Source of the DNA: Spirochaetota bacterium
Lineage (GTDB): Bacteria > Spirochaetota > UBA4802 > UBA5550
Direction: 5' to 3'
Assembly: GCA_016933025.1 (NCBI GenBank)
Contig: JAFGBT010000030.1
Coordinates: 1-64,000, forward strand
Length of the DNA: 64,000 nucleotides
Part shown: one piece after another, positions 37,271-45,990 of the stretch
How the letters are laid out: each line of letters starts with the position of its first letter
Position numbering within the stretch: position 1 is the first letter of the stretch
Translations under genes and position numbers: made by a program
The notes under the pieces: generated by a model
What the model was told of the DNA's origin: nothing
What the model saw: the letters and a program-made list of their open reading frames with translations, nothing else
The model's database searches: none

Positions 37271-39103
37271 ATGCAACATATCAGAAATATCGCGATAATA
37301 GCCCACGTCGACCATGGCAAGACAACGCTCGTCGACGCAATGCTCCGGCAATCCGGCACGTTCCGCTCCAACGAAAGGGTCGAGGAGCGGATCATGGATT
37401 CTAACGACTTGGAGAAAGAGCGGGGAATTACGATTTTTTCAAAAAACGCTTCCTTCTTCTATCGTGACCATAAAATCAACATCGTTGACACTCCGGGGCA
37501 CGCTGATTTCGGAGGCGAGGTCCAGAGGATTCTCAACATGGTCGATTCGGTCCTCTTGGTCGTCGATGCATTTGAGGGCCCCATGCCCCAGACGAAATAT
37601 GTTCTTAAAAAATCTCTCGAGGCCGGACACAGGCCGATAGTCGTGGTAAACAAGATCGACCGCCCGAACTGCCGCCCCGAGCAGGTGGTGGACATGCTGT
37701 TCGATCTCTTCATCGAACTCAACGCCACAGACGAGCAGCTCGATTTCCCGGTGATATACGCATCAGCAAAAACAGGGGAGTCTCACTATTCACTGAACGA
37801 TGAGCATGGAGACATGGTGCCGCTTTTCGAAACCATTATCAGGCATGTTTGTGCTCCCGGCGGAGATACCGGCGCCGACCCCCGATTTCTCATATCCGCA
37901 ATCGAGTACGATAACTATGTCGGTAAAATCGGCACCGGCAAGCTCCACCACGGCGTCATACGTTCCGGCGACGAGGTCAAGCTGGTAAAACAGAAGGGCG
38001 CTCTGGTCAACGGCAAGATCACGCACCTCTACGAATACCGCGGGCTCAAGAAAATCGAGGTCGAGGAGGCAACGGCCGGCGACATCGTCGCAATCGCGGG
38101 CTTCGATACAATCGATCTTGGCGACACCATCGCCGGCGGCGACAATCCGACGGCGCTCCCGTCAATCAGGATTGATGAACCGACCATAGCGATTACCTTC
38201 CAGGTCAACGATTCCCCCTTCCTGGGCCGCGAGGGCAAGTACGTGACATCGCGACATATATGGGAGCGGCTGGAACGCGAGACCGAAACCAACGTCAGCC
38301 TTGTAATAGAGAGGGCCCAGACAAAAGATTCCTTCACCGTCAAGGGACGGGGAGAGCTTCAGCTTTCAATACTTATTGAAAACATGCGCCGCGAGGGGTA
38401 CGAGTTCCAGATATCGAGGCCGCAGGTAATCTATCGGGAAATCGAAGGTAACATATCCGAACCGATGGAAATAGCGATCGTCGACGTGGCGGACGAATTT
38501 TCCGGCGTCGTAATCGAGAAGCTGGGAAAGCGCAGGGCGGAGCTCGCCTCAATGGTTCAGGGGAGTGACGGATATACGCGGCTCGAGTTCAGGATACCCT
38601 CCCGGGGCCTCATCGGTTGCAGAAACGAATTTTTGACAGACACCCGCGGTACCGGCATTCTCAACCATGTCTTCGACGGTTACGAACCGTTTCGTGGACC
38701 GATCCCCTCCCGCAGCAGGGGCGTGCTTATTGCCATTGAAGATGGCGTATCGAACGCTTATGCCCTCGATAATTTACAGGAGCGCGGCAACCTCTTCATC
38801 GGGCCCGGCGTACCCGTCTACGAAGGCATGATAATCGGTGAAAACAGCCGTGAAAACGACATGGAAGTTAACCCCTGCAAGACGAAGAAGCTGACCAACA
38901 TGCGCGCATCCGGCTCGGACGAAGCGATACGCCTTACACCGCCGAGGCTCTTCTCGCTTGAACAGGCCATAGAATATATCGACGACGATGAGCTCCTGGA
39001 AGTTACGCCCAAGAGCATACGAATGAGAAAGCGCATTCTTAAATGCCTTGACAGAAAGCGCTTCGAAAAAGCTAAAATGAATGATGTTGTCAAAGTGGTA
39101 TAA
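37271..39103 (+). CDS. typA: Translational GTPase TypA/BipA
   Basis: 610 aa from the ATG at 37271, which gives the family N-terminus MQHIRNIAIIAHVDHGKTTL; GTG and ATG codons up to 30 bases earlier are possible. G1 AHVDHGKTT, G2 region KERGITI, G3 DTPGHADFGGEV, G4 NKIDR, then domains II, III, V and the BipA C-terminal domain (LFIGPGVPVYEGMIIGENSR). It is a ribosome-binding GTPase involved in stress and 50S assembly. No good ribosome binding site is seen. Its end overlaps the next gene by 23 bases. Confidence 0.96.
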   Translation: MQHIRNIAIIAHVDHGKTTLVDAMLRQSGTFRSNERVEERIMDSNDLEKERGITIFSKNASFFYRDHKINIVDTPGHADFGGEVQRILNMVDSVLLVVDAFEGPMPQTKYVLKKSLEAGHRPIVVVNKIDRPNCRPEQVVDMLFDLFIELNATDEQLDFPVIYASAKTGESHYSLNDEHGDMVPLFETIIRHVCAPGGDTGADPRFLISAIEYDNYVGKIGTGKLHHGVIRSGDEVKLVKQKGALVNGKITHLYEYRGLKKIEVEEATAGDIVAIAGFDTIDLGDTIAGGDNPTALPSIRIDEPTIAITFQVNDSPFLGREGKYVTSRHIWERLERETETNVSLVIERAQTKDSFTVKGRGELQLSILIENMRREGYEFQISRPQVIYREIEGNISEPMEIAIVDVADEFSGVVIEKLGKRRAELASMVQGSDGYTRLEFRIPSRGLIGCRNEFLTDTRGTGILNHVFDGYEPFRGPIPSRSRGVLIAIEDGVSNAYALDNLQERGNLFIGPGVPVYEGMIIGENSRENDMEVNPCKTKKLTNMRASGSDEAIRLTPPRLFSLEQAIEYIDDDELLEVTPKSIRMRKRILKCLDRKRFEKAKMNDVVKVV

Positions 39104-40418
39104 ACGGCCCTCACCGCTCATCATCAACACGGGCACGCATGGAGTCTATTACGGATGGGTCATCGTCCTTGTCGCTTTTGTCTGCAATTTCATGGGAACC
39201 GGGACCGGTTTCTATATATTCAACGCATTTATCGAGCCGCTTTGCGCCGCGCGGGGATGGACCAGGGCCCAGATCAATATCGCCCCAATGCTCGGATACA
39301 TACTTAACCTGTTCGGCATTCTCTTCTATGGTACGCTCGTTGCGCGAATCGGCCCCAGGATCATCCTCGCCGTCTGCTCTGTGCTCACTGCCGTTTCCTT
39401 TTATATTCTTGGTATAACCGAAAGCATACTCCCGTTCTATGTTGCCTTCATGTTTCTCTATCTCGGCATGAACGGCATGAGCGGAATCGTCACGGCTACA
39501 GCCGTAAACAACTGGTTTGTTCTCAGACGCGGAAACGCGCTTGGCATCGCGACGGCCGGCGTTTCGCTTTCTGGGGTCGTAATGCCAGCCGTCGCTCTCG
39601 CCATCATCGAAGGATACAGCATGTATCACGCGTTCCTCTGGATAAGTATCGTTATACTGTTTGTCACCCCTCTCGTGTGGGCTTTCGTCCGGACAAGGCC
39701 CGAGGACTACGGACTGCTTCCCGACGGCGTCAGTCATGACGATGATCGGTTATACGACGACATCCCTTTCCGCGCCGGTCCGGCGCACGGGCAGGGCAAC
39801 GGCATGACGGCGGCCGCGCACTGGTCCCTTCCCATGGCAGTTCGTTGCGCGAGCTTCTGGAAGATCGGTCTCGCCTATGGATTGAGCATGGGCACCGTTC
39901 TCGGCGTAATGTTTCAGCTCAAACCGCGCTTTACTGATGTCGGCTATGACAACGCAACCGCAATGAAGCTGATGGCGGCCACTGCCCTCGCGGGAGCGGC
40001 GGGGAAATACGCATGGGCCTTCCTGTGTGACCGGTTCACCTCGCGCAGAATCGCCATGGTGCTGTTCGCGTGCAATGCAGTCGGGCTTGCCCTCGCCCTG
40101 CTGCCCAAATCCATGACGTCGGTAATCATCTTCGTCGTACTGTACGGTTTCTCGATGGGAGGCGTCGTATCCACACAGCCGGTCATTATTGCTGAATTTT
40201 TCGGGAGGGAATCGTATCCGACAATAGCTCGGTATATCGGAATCCTGGTCGGAATAAATTTCATCGGCTATCCGATTATGGGAGGAAGCTTCGATATGAC
40301 GGGATCCTATGATTCGGCATATTTTCTTTTTATTGCACTAAACTGCGTTGCATTCCTCATGGTCAGCTTGCTGCCAAAAACTGCTCCTTCCGTAAAAACT
40401 GGGGGGGCGCATGTCTGA
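39081..40418 (+). CDS. MFS transporter, oxalate/formate antiporter-like
   Basis: 445 aa with about 12 hydrophobic helices. The first reads GVYYGWVIVLVAFVCNFMGT, a pattern typical of the OFA/monocarboxylate branch of MFS. A loop motif LCDRFTSRRIAMVLFA sits mid-protein. Substrate is probably a small carboxylate, but this is not predictable. Two adjacent ATGs at 39081 and 39084 lie inside the end of typA; no strong ribosome binding site is seen. The next gene overlaps by 8 bases. Confidence 0.8.
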   Translation: MMLSKWYKRPSPLIINTGTHGVYYGWVIVLVAFVCNFMGTGTGFYIFNAFIEPLCAARGWTRAQINIAPMLGYILNLFGILFYGTLVARIGPRIILAVCSVLTAVSFYILGITESILPFYVAFMFLYLGMNGMSGIVTATAVNNWFVLRRGNALGIATAGVSLSGVVMPAVALAIIEGYSMYHAFLWISIVILFVTPLVWAFVRTRPEDYGLLPDGVSHDDDRLYDDIPFRAGPAHGQGNGMTAAAHWSLPMAVRCASFWKIGLAYGLSMGTVLGVMFQLKPRFTDVGYDNATAMKLMAATALAGAAGKYAWAFLCDRFTSRRIAMVLFACNAVGLALALLPKSMTSVIIFVVLYGFSMGGVVSTQPVIIAEFFGRESYPTIARYIGILVGINFIGYPIMGGSFDMTGSYDSAYFLFIALNCVAFLMVSLLPKTAPSVKTGGAHV

Positions 40419-40980
40419 ACTTATCGTTAACAATTTCTTCATTCTGGATTTCATCATCGGCTTCGGAACTCCGGCGGTCATCATCATTCTCCATATTGCG
40501 AGGAAAGTTTCCACGTTCACCTGGCGGATGTTCTGGGTCGGCACGGCGATCGGACTCACATGGGAAATTCCACTGTCGACGCTGGACGGCCTCGGCATAG
40601 TCGATATCTTCAGTTTCCTGACCCATCCTCCCGCTCACTTCTCGTTCATCATCGCAAGCCATTCTTTCTGGGACGGCGGCCTTTTCCTCGCTGGTATATT
40701 AATCGTGCGCATGGTGCTCAAGGGTGAGGAACATTTTACCCGTTTCAGATCACGGGAGCTCGGCATTCTGCTGCTATGGGGTCAGGTACAGGAACTGTGC
40801 GTCGAGTTGCTCAGCACCGGAAATGGGGGATGGTCGTACAACCCCGCATGGTGGAATCCACAACTCTTTCACTTCAACGGCCGGCCCATAACTCTCCTGC
40901 CCCAGCTCATATGGCTGGCTGCCCCTGTCCTTTTTTATGTCGCGGCGCTGAGGATTCAGAAAATATCACGTCATCCATGA
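40411..40980 (+). CDS. Integral membrane protein of unknown function
   Basis: 189 aa with five or six hydrophobic helices (FFILDFIIGFGTPAVIIIL at the start; GILLLWGQVQELCVELL late). It is rich in Trp, with acidic residues at helix ends (WEIPLSTLDGLG; FWDGGLFL). I do not recognise a family. It starts inside the end of the MFS gene after a run of seven G and is presumably cotranslated with it, so it may be an accessory to that transporter. Confidence 0.7.
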   Translation: MSELIVNNFFILDFIIGFGTPAVIIILHIARKVSTFTWRMFWVGTAIGLTWEIPLSTLDGLGIVDIFSFLTHPPAHFSFIIASHSFWDGGLFLAGILIVRMVLKGEEHFTRFRSRELGILLLWGQVQELCVELLSTGNGGWSYNPAWWNPQLFHFNGRPITLLPQLIWLAAPVLFYVAALRIQKISRHP

Positions 40981-41042
40981 AATCAATATTCGTGCGAAAA
41001 ATGCTTTGACTTTTACCAATGTATTCGTGTAGGATTGACGAC

Positions 41043-41414
41043 ATGGAAATCGCTACACAAATCGTCATATTAATTGTCGCCCTCTCTTTTTCAGCCGGGA
41101 TTATCGCGCTGGTGGTCGTCCTGGTGCCAGCCATAAGGGAGCTCAAAAACCTGTTCATCGAGATAAGGAAGACGACATCAGAGGTGCGCGTTATTACTGA
41201 GGATACAAAAAAGATTATCTCTAATGTCGAGAGTAAAATCGAAAGTTTCGACGGCATATTCGAAAATTCCAAGCAGATTGCCGCGAATGTCGACAAGGCC
41301 TTCGCCATGGTGAACGACGCGTTCGGTAAACATGCCGAGTGGCTCGCCCTTATTCCCGCCGCTCTGGTCGGGTGGAAGGCTGTCAGCGCCCTTTTAAGGA
41401 GGAAGAATGAGTAA
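41043..41414 (+). CDS. DUF948/YtxG-like membrane protein
   Basis: 123 aa from the ATG at 41043 (AGGA upstream); an ATG at 41019 would add 8 residues. One N-terminal transmembrane helix (VILIVALSFSAGIIALVVVL), then a long coiled-coil-like stretch (LKNLFIEIRKTTSEVRVITE), then a short hydrophobic segment near the C-terminus. This and the following YtxH gene are the same pair as ytxG-ytxH of Bacillus, which belong to general stress genes. A TTGACT/TAGGAT pair (41006/41030) could be a promoter but would put the start almost at the 5' end. Confidence 0.7.
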   Translation: MEIATQIVILIVALSFSAGIIALVVVLVPAIRELKNLFIEIRKTTSEVRVITEDTKKIISNVESKIESFDGIFENSKQIAANVDKAFAMVNDAFGKHAEWLALIPAALVGWKAVSALLRRKNE

Positions 41415-41682
41415 TAATAACGACGGTTTCAAAACATTTGTCAGTTTTGTCCTGGGTGCGGCTGTTGGCGCCGTGTGTGGTCTGCTCTTGGCTCCCAAAC
41501 CAGGTAAGCAGCTGCGCGATGACCTGAAAGAATTCACGGACAAAATTGCGGACGACGCCAGAGCGGAGTACGAAAAAGCAAGCGCGAAGGTCAGGGAAAT
41601 GGGAGATAAGGCAAAAAATATTGCCGAAGAGACGAAAGAAAAAATACGCAGGAGCGGCAAAGACACTGAACCTGCCGGTTGA
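41407..41682 (+). CDS. YtxH-domain protein
   Basis: 91 aa. N-terminal hydrophobic helix with the YtxH signature (FVLGAAVGAVCGLLLAPKPG then KQLRDDL), followed by a charged amphipathic helix (KASAKVREMGDKAKNIAEET) resembling stress and LEA-like repeats. GGAGGAAG precedes the ATG, which overlaps the YtxG-like gene by 8 bases. Probably a membrane-associated stress protein. Confidence 0.85.
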   Translation: MSNNNDGFKTFVSFVLGAAVGAVCGLLLAPKPGKQLRDDLKEFTDKIADDARAEYEKASAKVREMGDKAKNIAEETKEKIRRSGKDTEPAG

Positions 41683-41690
41683 ACAGCCGC

Positions 41691-43010
41691 TCAGATGATA
41701 TAGTAATCCTTCAACTCCGTAAAGAGAGTCGCGATAAATTCCTTCACCACAACTATGGTCGGTATTGCCAGAATCAGCCCCGCGAATCCGAACAGCATGG
41801 AGCCGCCGATTATCCCGAGGAACACCGCGAGGGGGTGAATCTGCACCGCGCCTCCAACCACAAACGGCTGGAAAATGACGTTGTCCATCGCCATCACGAT
41901 TATCACGCAGACGAGGACGGCAAGTATAAGGTTGTCGGCCGTAATGAAGGGAAGCACTGAATTGACGTTCTCGGCGATGAGGGCGTACGAGGCGCCGCAC
42001 GCCAGAGCAATACCCGCACCCATGAGCGGTATCGCGTTTGCTATGCCGGCAAAAAGACCGATCATGACGGCCATTTTGATCTCGAATCCGAAGATTGAGA
42101 GTAAAATAGCGTAGGACAGGCCGACAAGTGAGCATTCCATGAGGATCCCGCGCAGATAATTGCCTATCGCTTTGTTTACCTTGTCGAAAACCGCGAGTGA
42201 GACCTCGAAATAGCGGTTCGGGACAAGGGCAACAAAAAATCTTTTGATTTCGCCGTCATCGATCAGCAGGAACAGGAATACCAGCGGCATAATGATCCAG
42301 AGCTTGAAGGCCGCCATGATGGCGGCAAGAGGGGACGTTTCGTTATCTTCACCGGCGGGAGTGGTTTTATTCTCCCCGTCGTTTTTCGCGGATTCCGTCG
42401 GTTGTTCACGGTCAACCACCGAATGGGTGTTCTTCAAAAAATACTCGTAGTATTTGTCCTTTATCGGGGCAAGGTGGTTATAGCCTATGCGGTACTTCAT
42501 GAACAACATGCGTTCTTCACGGTTCAGGCTGAGGGCGGCATTTATGCTTCCCATGAAGTGATCCAGGTCGTCACCGAGATACTTGTACACGATGTTTCCC
42601 GTGTCCCCCTGCTTCGATATCCCCATGAAGGCATGATAACGCTCGTTGAGCTTGTACTGGAAGCGAGTTCTGAGGACCAGCTGTTCCTTCTCGTTCGGGA
42701 GAATCGCGCCGACCAGGTTTGCTACGACCATTACGACTATAAAAAAAGTGCCGAACAGGAGGAGTATTCCGGCTGCGCGCGGAATGCCGATCTTGGTAAA
42801 GAGCTTGAGGACCGGGAAGCAGAGGTATGCAACGAACATGCCGACGATGGCCGGAAGTATTATGGGCCGGAGCGACCATATGAAGAAAAGCAGCGTCAGT
42901 ACTGCGAGGATTGCGGTAATTATAAAGACGATACGACGCGTCTGTTTCCGTTTATCCGTCTGGTGGATGTCTGAATTGCCGCGACCGTGCGGACCCGTGC
43001 CGTGAGTCAT
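41691..43010 (-). CDS. AI-2E family transporter (PerM/YdiK-like)
   Basis: 439 aa from the ATG at 43010, preceded by AAGGGTGA; a GTG at 43019 is the alternative. It has the family layout: paired N-terminal helices (IVFIITAILAVLTLLFFIWS), a polar middle with an unusually long acidic insert (TESAKNDGENKTTPAGEDNE), and C-terminal helices with MGAGIALACGASYALI and GGSMLFGFAGLILAIPTIVV. Members export autoinducer-2 or act as Na+/H+ exchangers; function here is not assignable. Overlapping stop/start with the cNMP gene suggests one transcript. Confidence 0.85.
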   Translation of the reverse strand: MTHGTGPHGRGNSDIHQTDKRKQTRRIVFIITAILAVLTLLFFIWSLRPIILPAIVGMFVAYLCFPVLKLFTKIGIPRAAGILLLFGTFFIVVMVVANLVGAILPNEKEQLVLRTRFQYKLNERYHAFMGISKQGDTGNIVYKYLGDDLDHFMGSINAALSLNREERMLFMKYRIGYNHLAPIKDKYYEYFLKNTHSVVDREQPTESAKNDGENKTTPAGEDNETSPLAAIMAAFKLWIIMPLVFLFLLIDDGEIKRFFVALVPNRYFEVSLAVFDKVNKAIGNYLRGILMECSLVGLSYAILLSIFGFEIKMAVMIGLFAGIANAIPLMGAGIALACGASYALIAENVNSVLPFITADNLILAVLVCVIIVMAMDNVIFQPFVVGGAVQIHPLAVFLGIIGGSMLFGFAGLILAIPTIVVVKEFIATLFTELKDYYII

Positions 43011-43011
43011 C

Positions 43012-43539
43012 TCAATCACCCTTAGAATAAATCTGCTCGTTAACGGCCTTGAGGCGCTGTCCGATAATGATCGACAAATCCTTTAAAATCTTGCTTCCGA
43101 TAGCGGGGTGGGTTTCAACCAGCTCGTTAAGATCTTCCCTGAAGAAAGCGAGCGCTTCGGTTTTTTCCGTCGCCTTCGCCGATGCTGAGCGGGGAGTATC
43201 GTCCAGGAGCGCGAGTTCTCCGAGAAAATCCTCAGGTTTGATTGTCGCGAGTTCAATTTCCTGACTTGTATGGCCTGGAACGACCACTTTTACCAGACCG
43301 CTTTTAATGATGAACATTGCCGTGCCCGGCTGATCCATTTCAAAAAGGTATTCGCCGGCATGGTATTTCCTCTCGTATATAAGGCCGGCAACCTTTTTCA
43401 GCTCCCGGGCACTCAGGTGCTGGAATATAGGGCATAGCTTCAGAACCTCGATATTGGGAATTTTTTTCCCGGCCTTGAATCTTGAAAACACGTTGCCCCA
43501 GAAGGCATTGATCTGTTTTTTCTCTTTAATAGTTGCCAT
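43012..43539 (-). CDS. Single-domain cyclic-nucleotide-binding protein
   Basis: 175 aa. Crp-type cNMP domain at about residues 35-150 with phosphate-binding cassette FLGELALLDDTPRSASAKA (the E and R are kept). There is no C-terminal helix-turn-helix; only a helix remains (ILKDLSIIIGQRLKAVNEQI). So it is a stand-alone sensor and may regulate a partner protein, perhaps the adjacent transporter, whose gene overlaps. AGAGG precedes the ATG. Confidence 0.8.
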   Translation of the reverse strand: MATIKEKKQINAFWGNVFSRFKAGKKIPNIEVLKLCPIFQHLSARELKKVAGLIYERKYHAGEYLFEMDQPGTAMFIIKSGLVKVVVPGHTSQEIELATIKPEDFLGELALLDDTPRSASAKATEKTEALAFFREDLNELVETHPAIGSKILKDLSIIIGQRLKAVNEQIYSKGD

Positions 43540-43583
43540 GGCCTCTGATTGATGAATGTGGTATTTGCACTAATAATTGCTTA

Positions 43584-43613
43584 ATAGTAGGCAGATTAAA
43601 TAATAAGTGTCAA
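43584..43613 (-). promoter_or_regulatory. Promoter of the cNMP-binding/AI-2E transporter unit
   Basis: On the minus strand TTGACA (43613-43608), 18 bases, TACTAT (43589-43584), 45 bases before the ATG at 43539. Confidence 0.55.
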
Positions 43614-43636
43614 TATTTTTTTTATACCGGCATATC

Positions 43637-43660
43637 ACGGTTCATCGTCACGTGAACCGT
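43637..43660. repeat. Inverted repeat in the divergent cNMP/mla intergenic region
   Basis: Perfect 8-bp arms ACGGTTCA/TGAACCGT with an 8-base loop, midway between two divergent promoters. It could be an operator; it has no T-run and lies upstream of both genes, so it is unlikely to be a terminator. Confidence 0.5.
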
Positions 43661-43684
43661 TCAAAACATCTTAAAATTGCTTGA

Positions 43685-43713
43685 TTTATATGATATTCCA
43701 TGATAGGTATGAT
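43685..43713 (+). promoter_or_regulatory. Candidate promoter of the Mla-like operon
   Basis: TTTATA (43685-43690), 17 bases, TATGAT (43708-43713), about 65 bases before the ATG at 43780. Confidence 0.35.
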
Positions 43714-43779
43714 TTAATAGATGCAGGAAAGCCAACCGCACGGTGATGCATCGTTAGATTGATAATTAATATTACAGTT

Positions 43780-44562
43780 ATGATTCAGCATCAAGACAGA
43801 CTAAATACATTATTGAACCGCGTTTCTCCCCTTGAAATCATCAGGATAATTTTTTCTAAATCGGCCGCCGAAGCCAAAGAATTTTCACGTGTCGTGTTGA
43901 ACCAGGTCTATTTCACCTTCAACCAGGCCCTGCTGCTGCTGGCCATCATGGCGCTGCTTATTGCGGCAAGCGTATCGGTTCAGGCCGGATACGGTCTTTC
44001 CGTCATTGGCGCGTCCAGCCGCATAGGCGAGCTCTGGGTCTGGATGGTTGTGCGCATTTTCGGCCCTCTGCTTTCAGCCATCCTTATTATCGCCCGTTCC
44101 TGCACAGCCGTGGCCACCGAGACCGCGGTCATGAAGTACAACAAGGAGATCGAAGCGTTAGAATTGATGGGAATACCGACGGTCGATTATGTTTTTACCC
44201 CCCGTATCGTTGCGGGAGCCATAAGCAATTTCTGCATGGCCACATCGTTCGTTGTTATAGCGTTCGTCGGGACATGGCTTTCCAAAAACTGGTTCTCCTC
44301 GATGTCGATGAGGCACCTGTATGAACAGATATGGCGAGCGATGACCCCGGAAGACGTCATCTTTTTTCTACTCAAAACATTAATTGTCGGGGCCGGTATT
44401 TTCTGGATTGCCTGTAAAAAAGGGCTCTCGCTGAACAGGGGATCCTACGAGGTCCCAATAATCGCGATGCACGCGGTTGTTGACGGTTTTATCTGGGCCA
44501 TAGTGACACATATTTTTTTCACGACCCTGTTTATTATGATTCACGGATTCCACCTGCTGTAA
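43780..44562 (+). CDS. mlaE: MlaE-family ABC permease (MCE/lipid transport)
   Basis: 260 aa from the ATG at 43780; a TTG 21 bases earlier is possible and neither has a clear ribosome binding site. It has about five or six hydrophobic helices and the MlaE/YrbE core: ILIIARSCTAVATETAVMKY, then EIEALELMGIPTVDYVFTPR. In Mla systems two MlaE subunits form the inner-membrane channel for phospholipids moving to or from the outer membrane. It is followed by MlaF- and MlaD-like genes. Confidence 0.88.
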   Translation: MIQHQDRLNTLLNRVSPLEIIRIIFSKSAAEAKEFSRVVLNQVYFTFNQALLLLAIMALLIAASVSVQAGYGLSVIGASSRIGELWVWMVVRIFGPLLSAILIIARSCTAVATETAVMKYNKEIEALELMGIPTVDYVFTPRIVAGAISNFCMATSFVVIAFVGTWLSKNWFSSMSMRHLYEQIWRAMTPEDVIFFLLKTLIVGAGIFWIACKKGLSLNRGSYEVPIIAMHAVVDGFIWAIVTHIFFTTLFIMIHGFHLL

Positions 44563-44565
44563 GGA

Positions 44566-45360
44566 GTGACCGTTACGGAAGCGATGCTCACATTCGATAA
44601 CGTTGTCGGTTTGGCTCACGAATGCCTATTCGACGAGCATTTTCCGGTCAGCTTTGACCTGAGACCGGGTGAGATTGGAATTATCAGGGGAGGGTTCAAG
44701 GCCTCTTCGCTCATCCGAATCGCCGCGATCAGAGGCATACTCATCCGAGGTTCGATTACACTCCTGGGGAACACTATTGAATCCGGCGACAATCCGGCCC
44801 GCTATCTCTCCCCGCATTTCACCAAGAAATTCAGGCCGTCCATAGGATTCTGCCACCAGAACGGCGGTCTTCTCGCCAACATGACCATCGTCCAGAATGT
44901 CATGCTCCCCGCGCATTACCATTCTGGCCATCGCTCGCCTGAACCTTTTTATGCATTGGCCCGCGAGCGCCTGCAAGAAGCGGACGTTCCGGAGGAGTAC
45001 TGGGGCCTCCGCCCCTCCGATGTGCCTCCTGAATACCAGAAACGCGCCCTGTTCGCCCGCTCGATCATACATGAACCAAAGATATTGATCCTCGACGAGC
45101 CGACGGCCGGCATTCCATGGGAACAGACCCATGAAATAGCTTCATGGTTGTTGGGCCAGAAGGGGATGGGCAGGGGAATCCTCATCGCCACCGACAACGA
45201 CCCCTTTGCGGCGCTCGTAGGAGACTGGCTGGTCGACCTCGACCGCTCTGCCTACAAATCATGCAATAATGAAATCAGGCTGTTTTTAGGAGACATTGTT
45301 GATAAAAGCAGCGCGCTTATAAAAAAACAGATGAAAGCAGGTAAAAAAAATGCACAATAA
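44566..45360 (+). CDS. MlaF-like ABC ATPase with degenerate nucleotide-binding motifs
   Basis: 264 aa from GTG at 44566 after AAGGA. The fold of an ABC ATPase is clear: Q-loop region IGFCHQNGGLLANMTIVQNV and intact Walker B ILILDEPTAGI (D177, E178). The Walker A site reads IIRGGFKASSLIRI (about residues 39-52) and lacks GxGK(S/T). The signature is SDVPPEYQKRALFARSI instead of LSGGxxxR. The H-loop is IATDN without His. The protein therefore probably does not hydrolyse ATP in the usual way, yet its place between mlaE- and mlaD-like genes is exactly that of MlaF. No second ATPase gene is adjacent. Confidence 0.85.
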   Translation: MTVTEAMLTFDNVVGLAHECLFDEHFPVSFDLRPGEIGIIRGGFKASSLIRIAAIRGILIRGSITLLGNTIESGDNPARYLSPHFTKKFRPSIGFCHQNGGLLANMTIVQNVMLPAHYHSGHRSPEPFYALARERLQEADVPEEYWGLRPSDVPPEYQKRALFARSIIHEPKILILDEPTAGIPWEQTHEIASWLLGQKGMGRGILIATDNDPFAALVGDWLVDLDRSAYKSCNNEIRLFLGDIVDKSSALIKKQMKAGKKNAQ

Positions 45361-45985
45361 AGCCTTGATCGGAATAATAATCATCACTCTGTTGTTCGCC
45401 GCCAACGTGGCGTACATCGGCTATAAAAACCTCTGGTTCGAGCCGAAGAACAGATACTGGACGCTCCTGAAAACAGCTGATGGCCTCAGGGAGGGCACTC
45501 TGGTGACATTTCACGGACTCAAGATGGGCGAGGTCACGGAGCTTGCCGTGACCGAAAGAAATTTTATCAAGGTGAATTTCTATGTGCGGAAATCAATGGC
45601 TAAAAAGATAACCATCGGGTCCCTTGTCAGGGTTTCCAGGTCCATGATGATCGGTGAGAAAAAACTGGAGATCATTCCGGGTCCGGTTGTAAACGCCCTG
45701 GTGCCGAACCACAGTTTTATCCGGGGGCAGGACGTCAGGGAAATATCCGACCTGCTGACAAGCGGCGAACAGCTCCAGCGGTTCGTGCCGCAGCTCGAGA
45801 GGATTCTCAATAATGTTGACATGATTATGGGCAGCGTGGCCGAAAATCCGGACATGATTCCAAAGGTTATAAAAATCCTGGACGAGGCAAATGTTCTGAT
45901 GAAAACGGTGGAGCGCTCCTGGCTCTTCAAGGGCAGCTATAAAAACTTCATCAACGAGCAGAAGAACAAAGCGGAAGCGAAGTGA
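45350..45985 (+). CDS. MCE-domain protein (MlaD-like)
   Basis: 211 aa. N-terminal transmembrane anchor (LIGIIIITLLFAANVAYIGY), then one MCE domain: LKTADGLREGTLVTFHGLKM, GEVTELAVTERNFIKVNFYV, and LVRVSRSMMIGEKKLEIIPG. The last 80 residues form a helix as in MlaD, where hexamers make a lipid tunnel in the periplasm. It overlaps the ATPase gene by 11 bases. Confidence 0.88.
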   Translation: MHNKALIGIIIITLLFAANVAYIGYKNLWFEPKNRYWTLLKTADGLREGTLVTFHGLKMGEVTELAVTERNFIKVNFYVRKSMAKKITIGSLVRVSRSMMIGEKKLEIIPGPVVNALVPNHSFIRGQDVREISDLLTSGEQLQRFVPQLERILNNVDMIMGSVAENPDMIPKVIKILDEANVLMKTVERSWLFKGSYKNFINEQKNKAEAK

Positions 45986-45990
45986 CCGAT

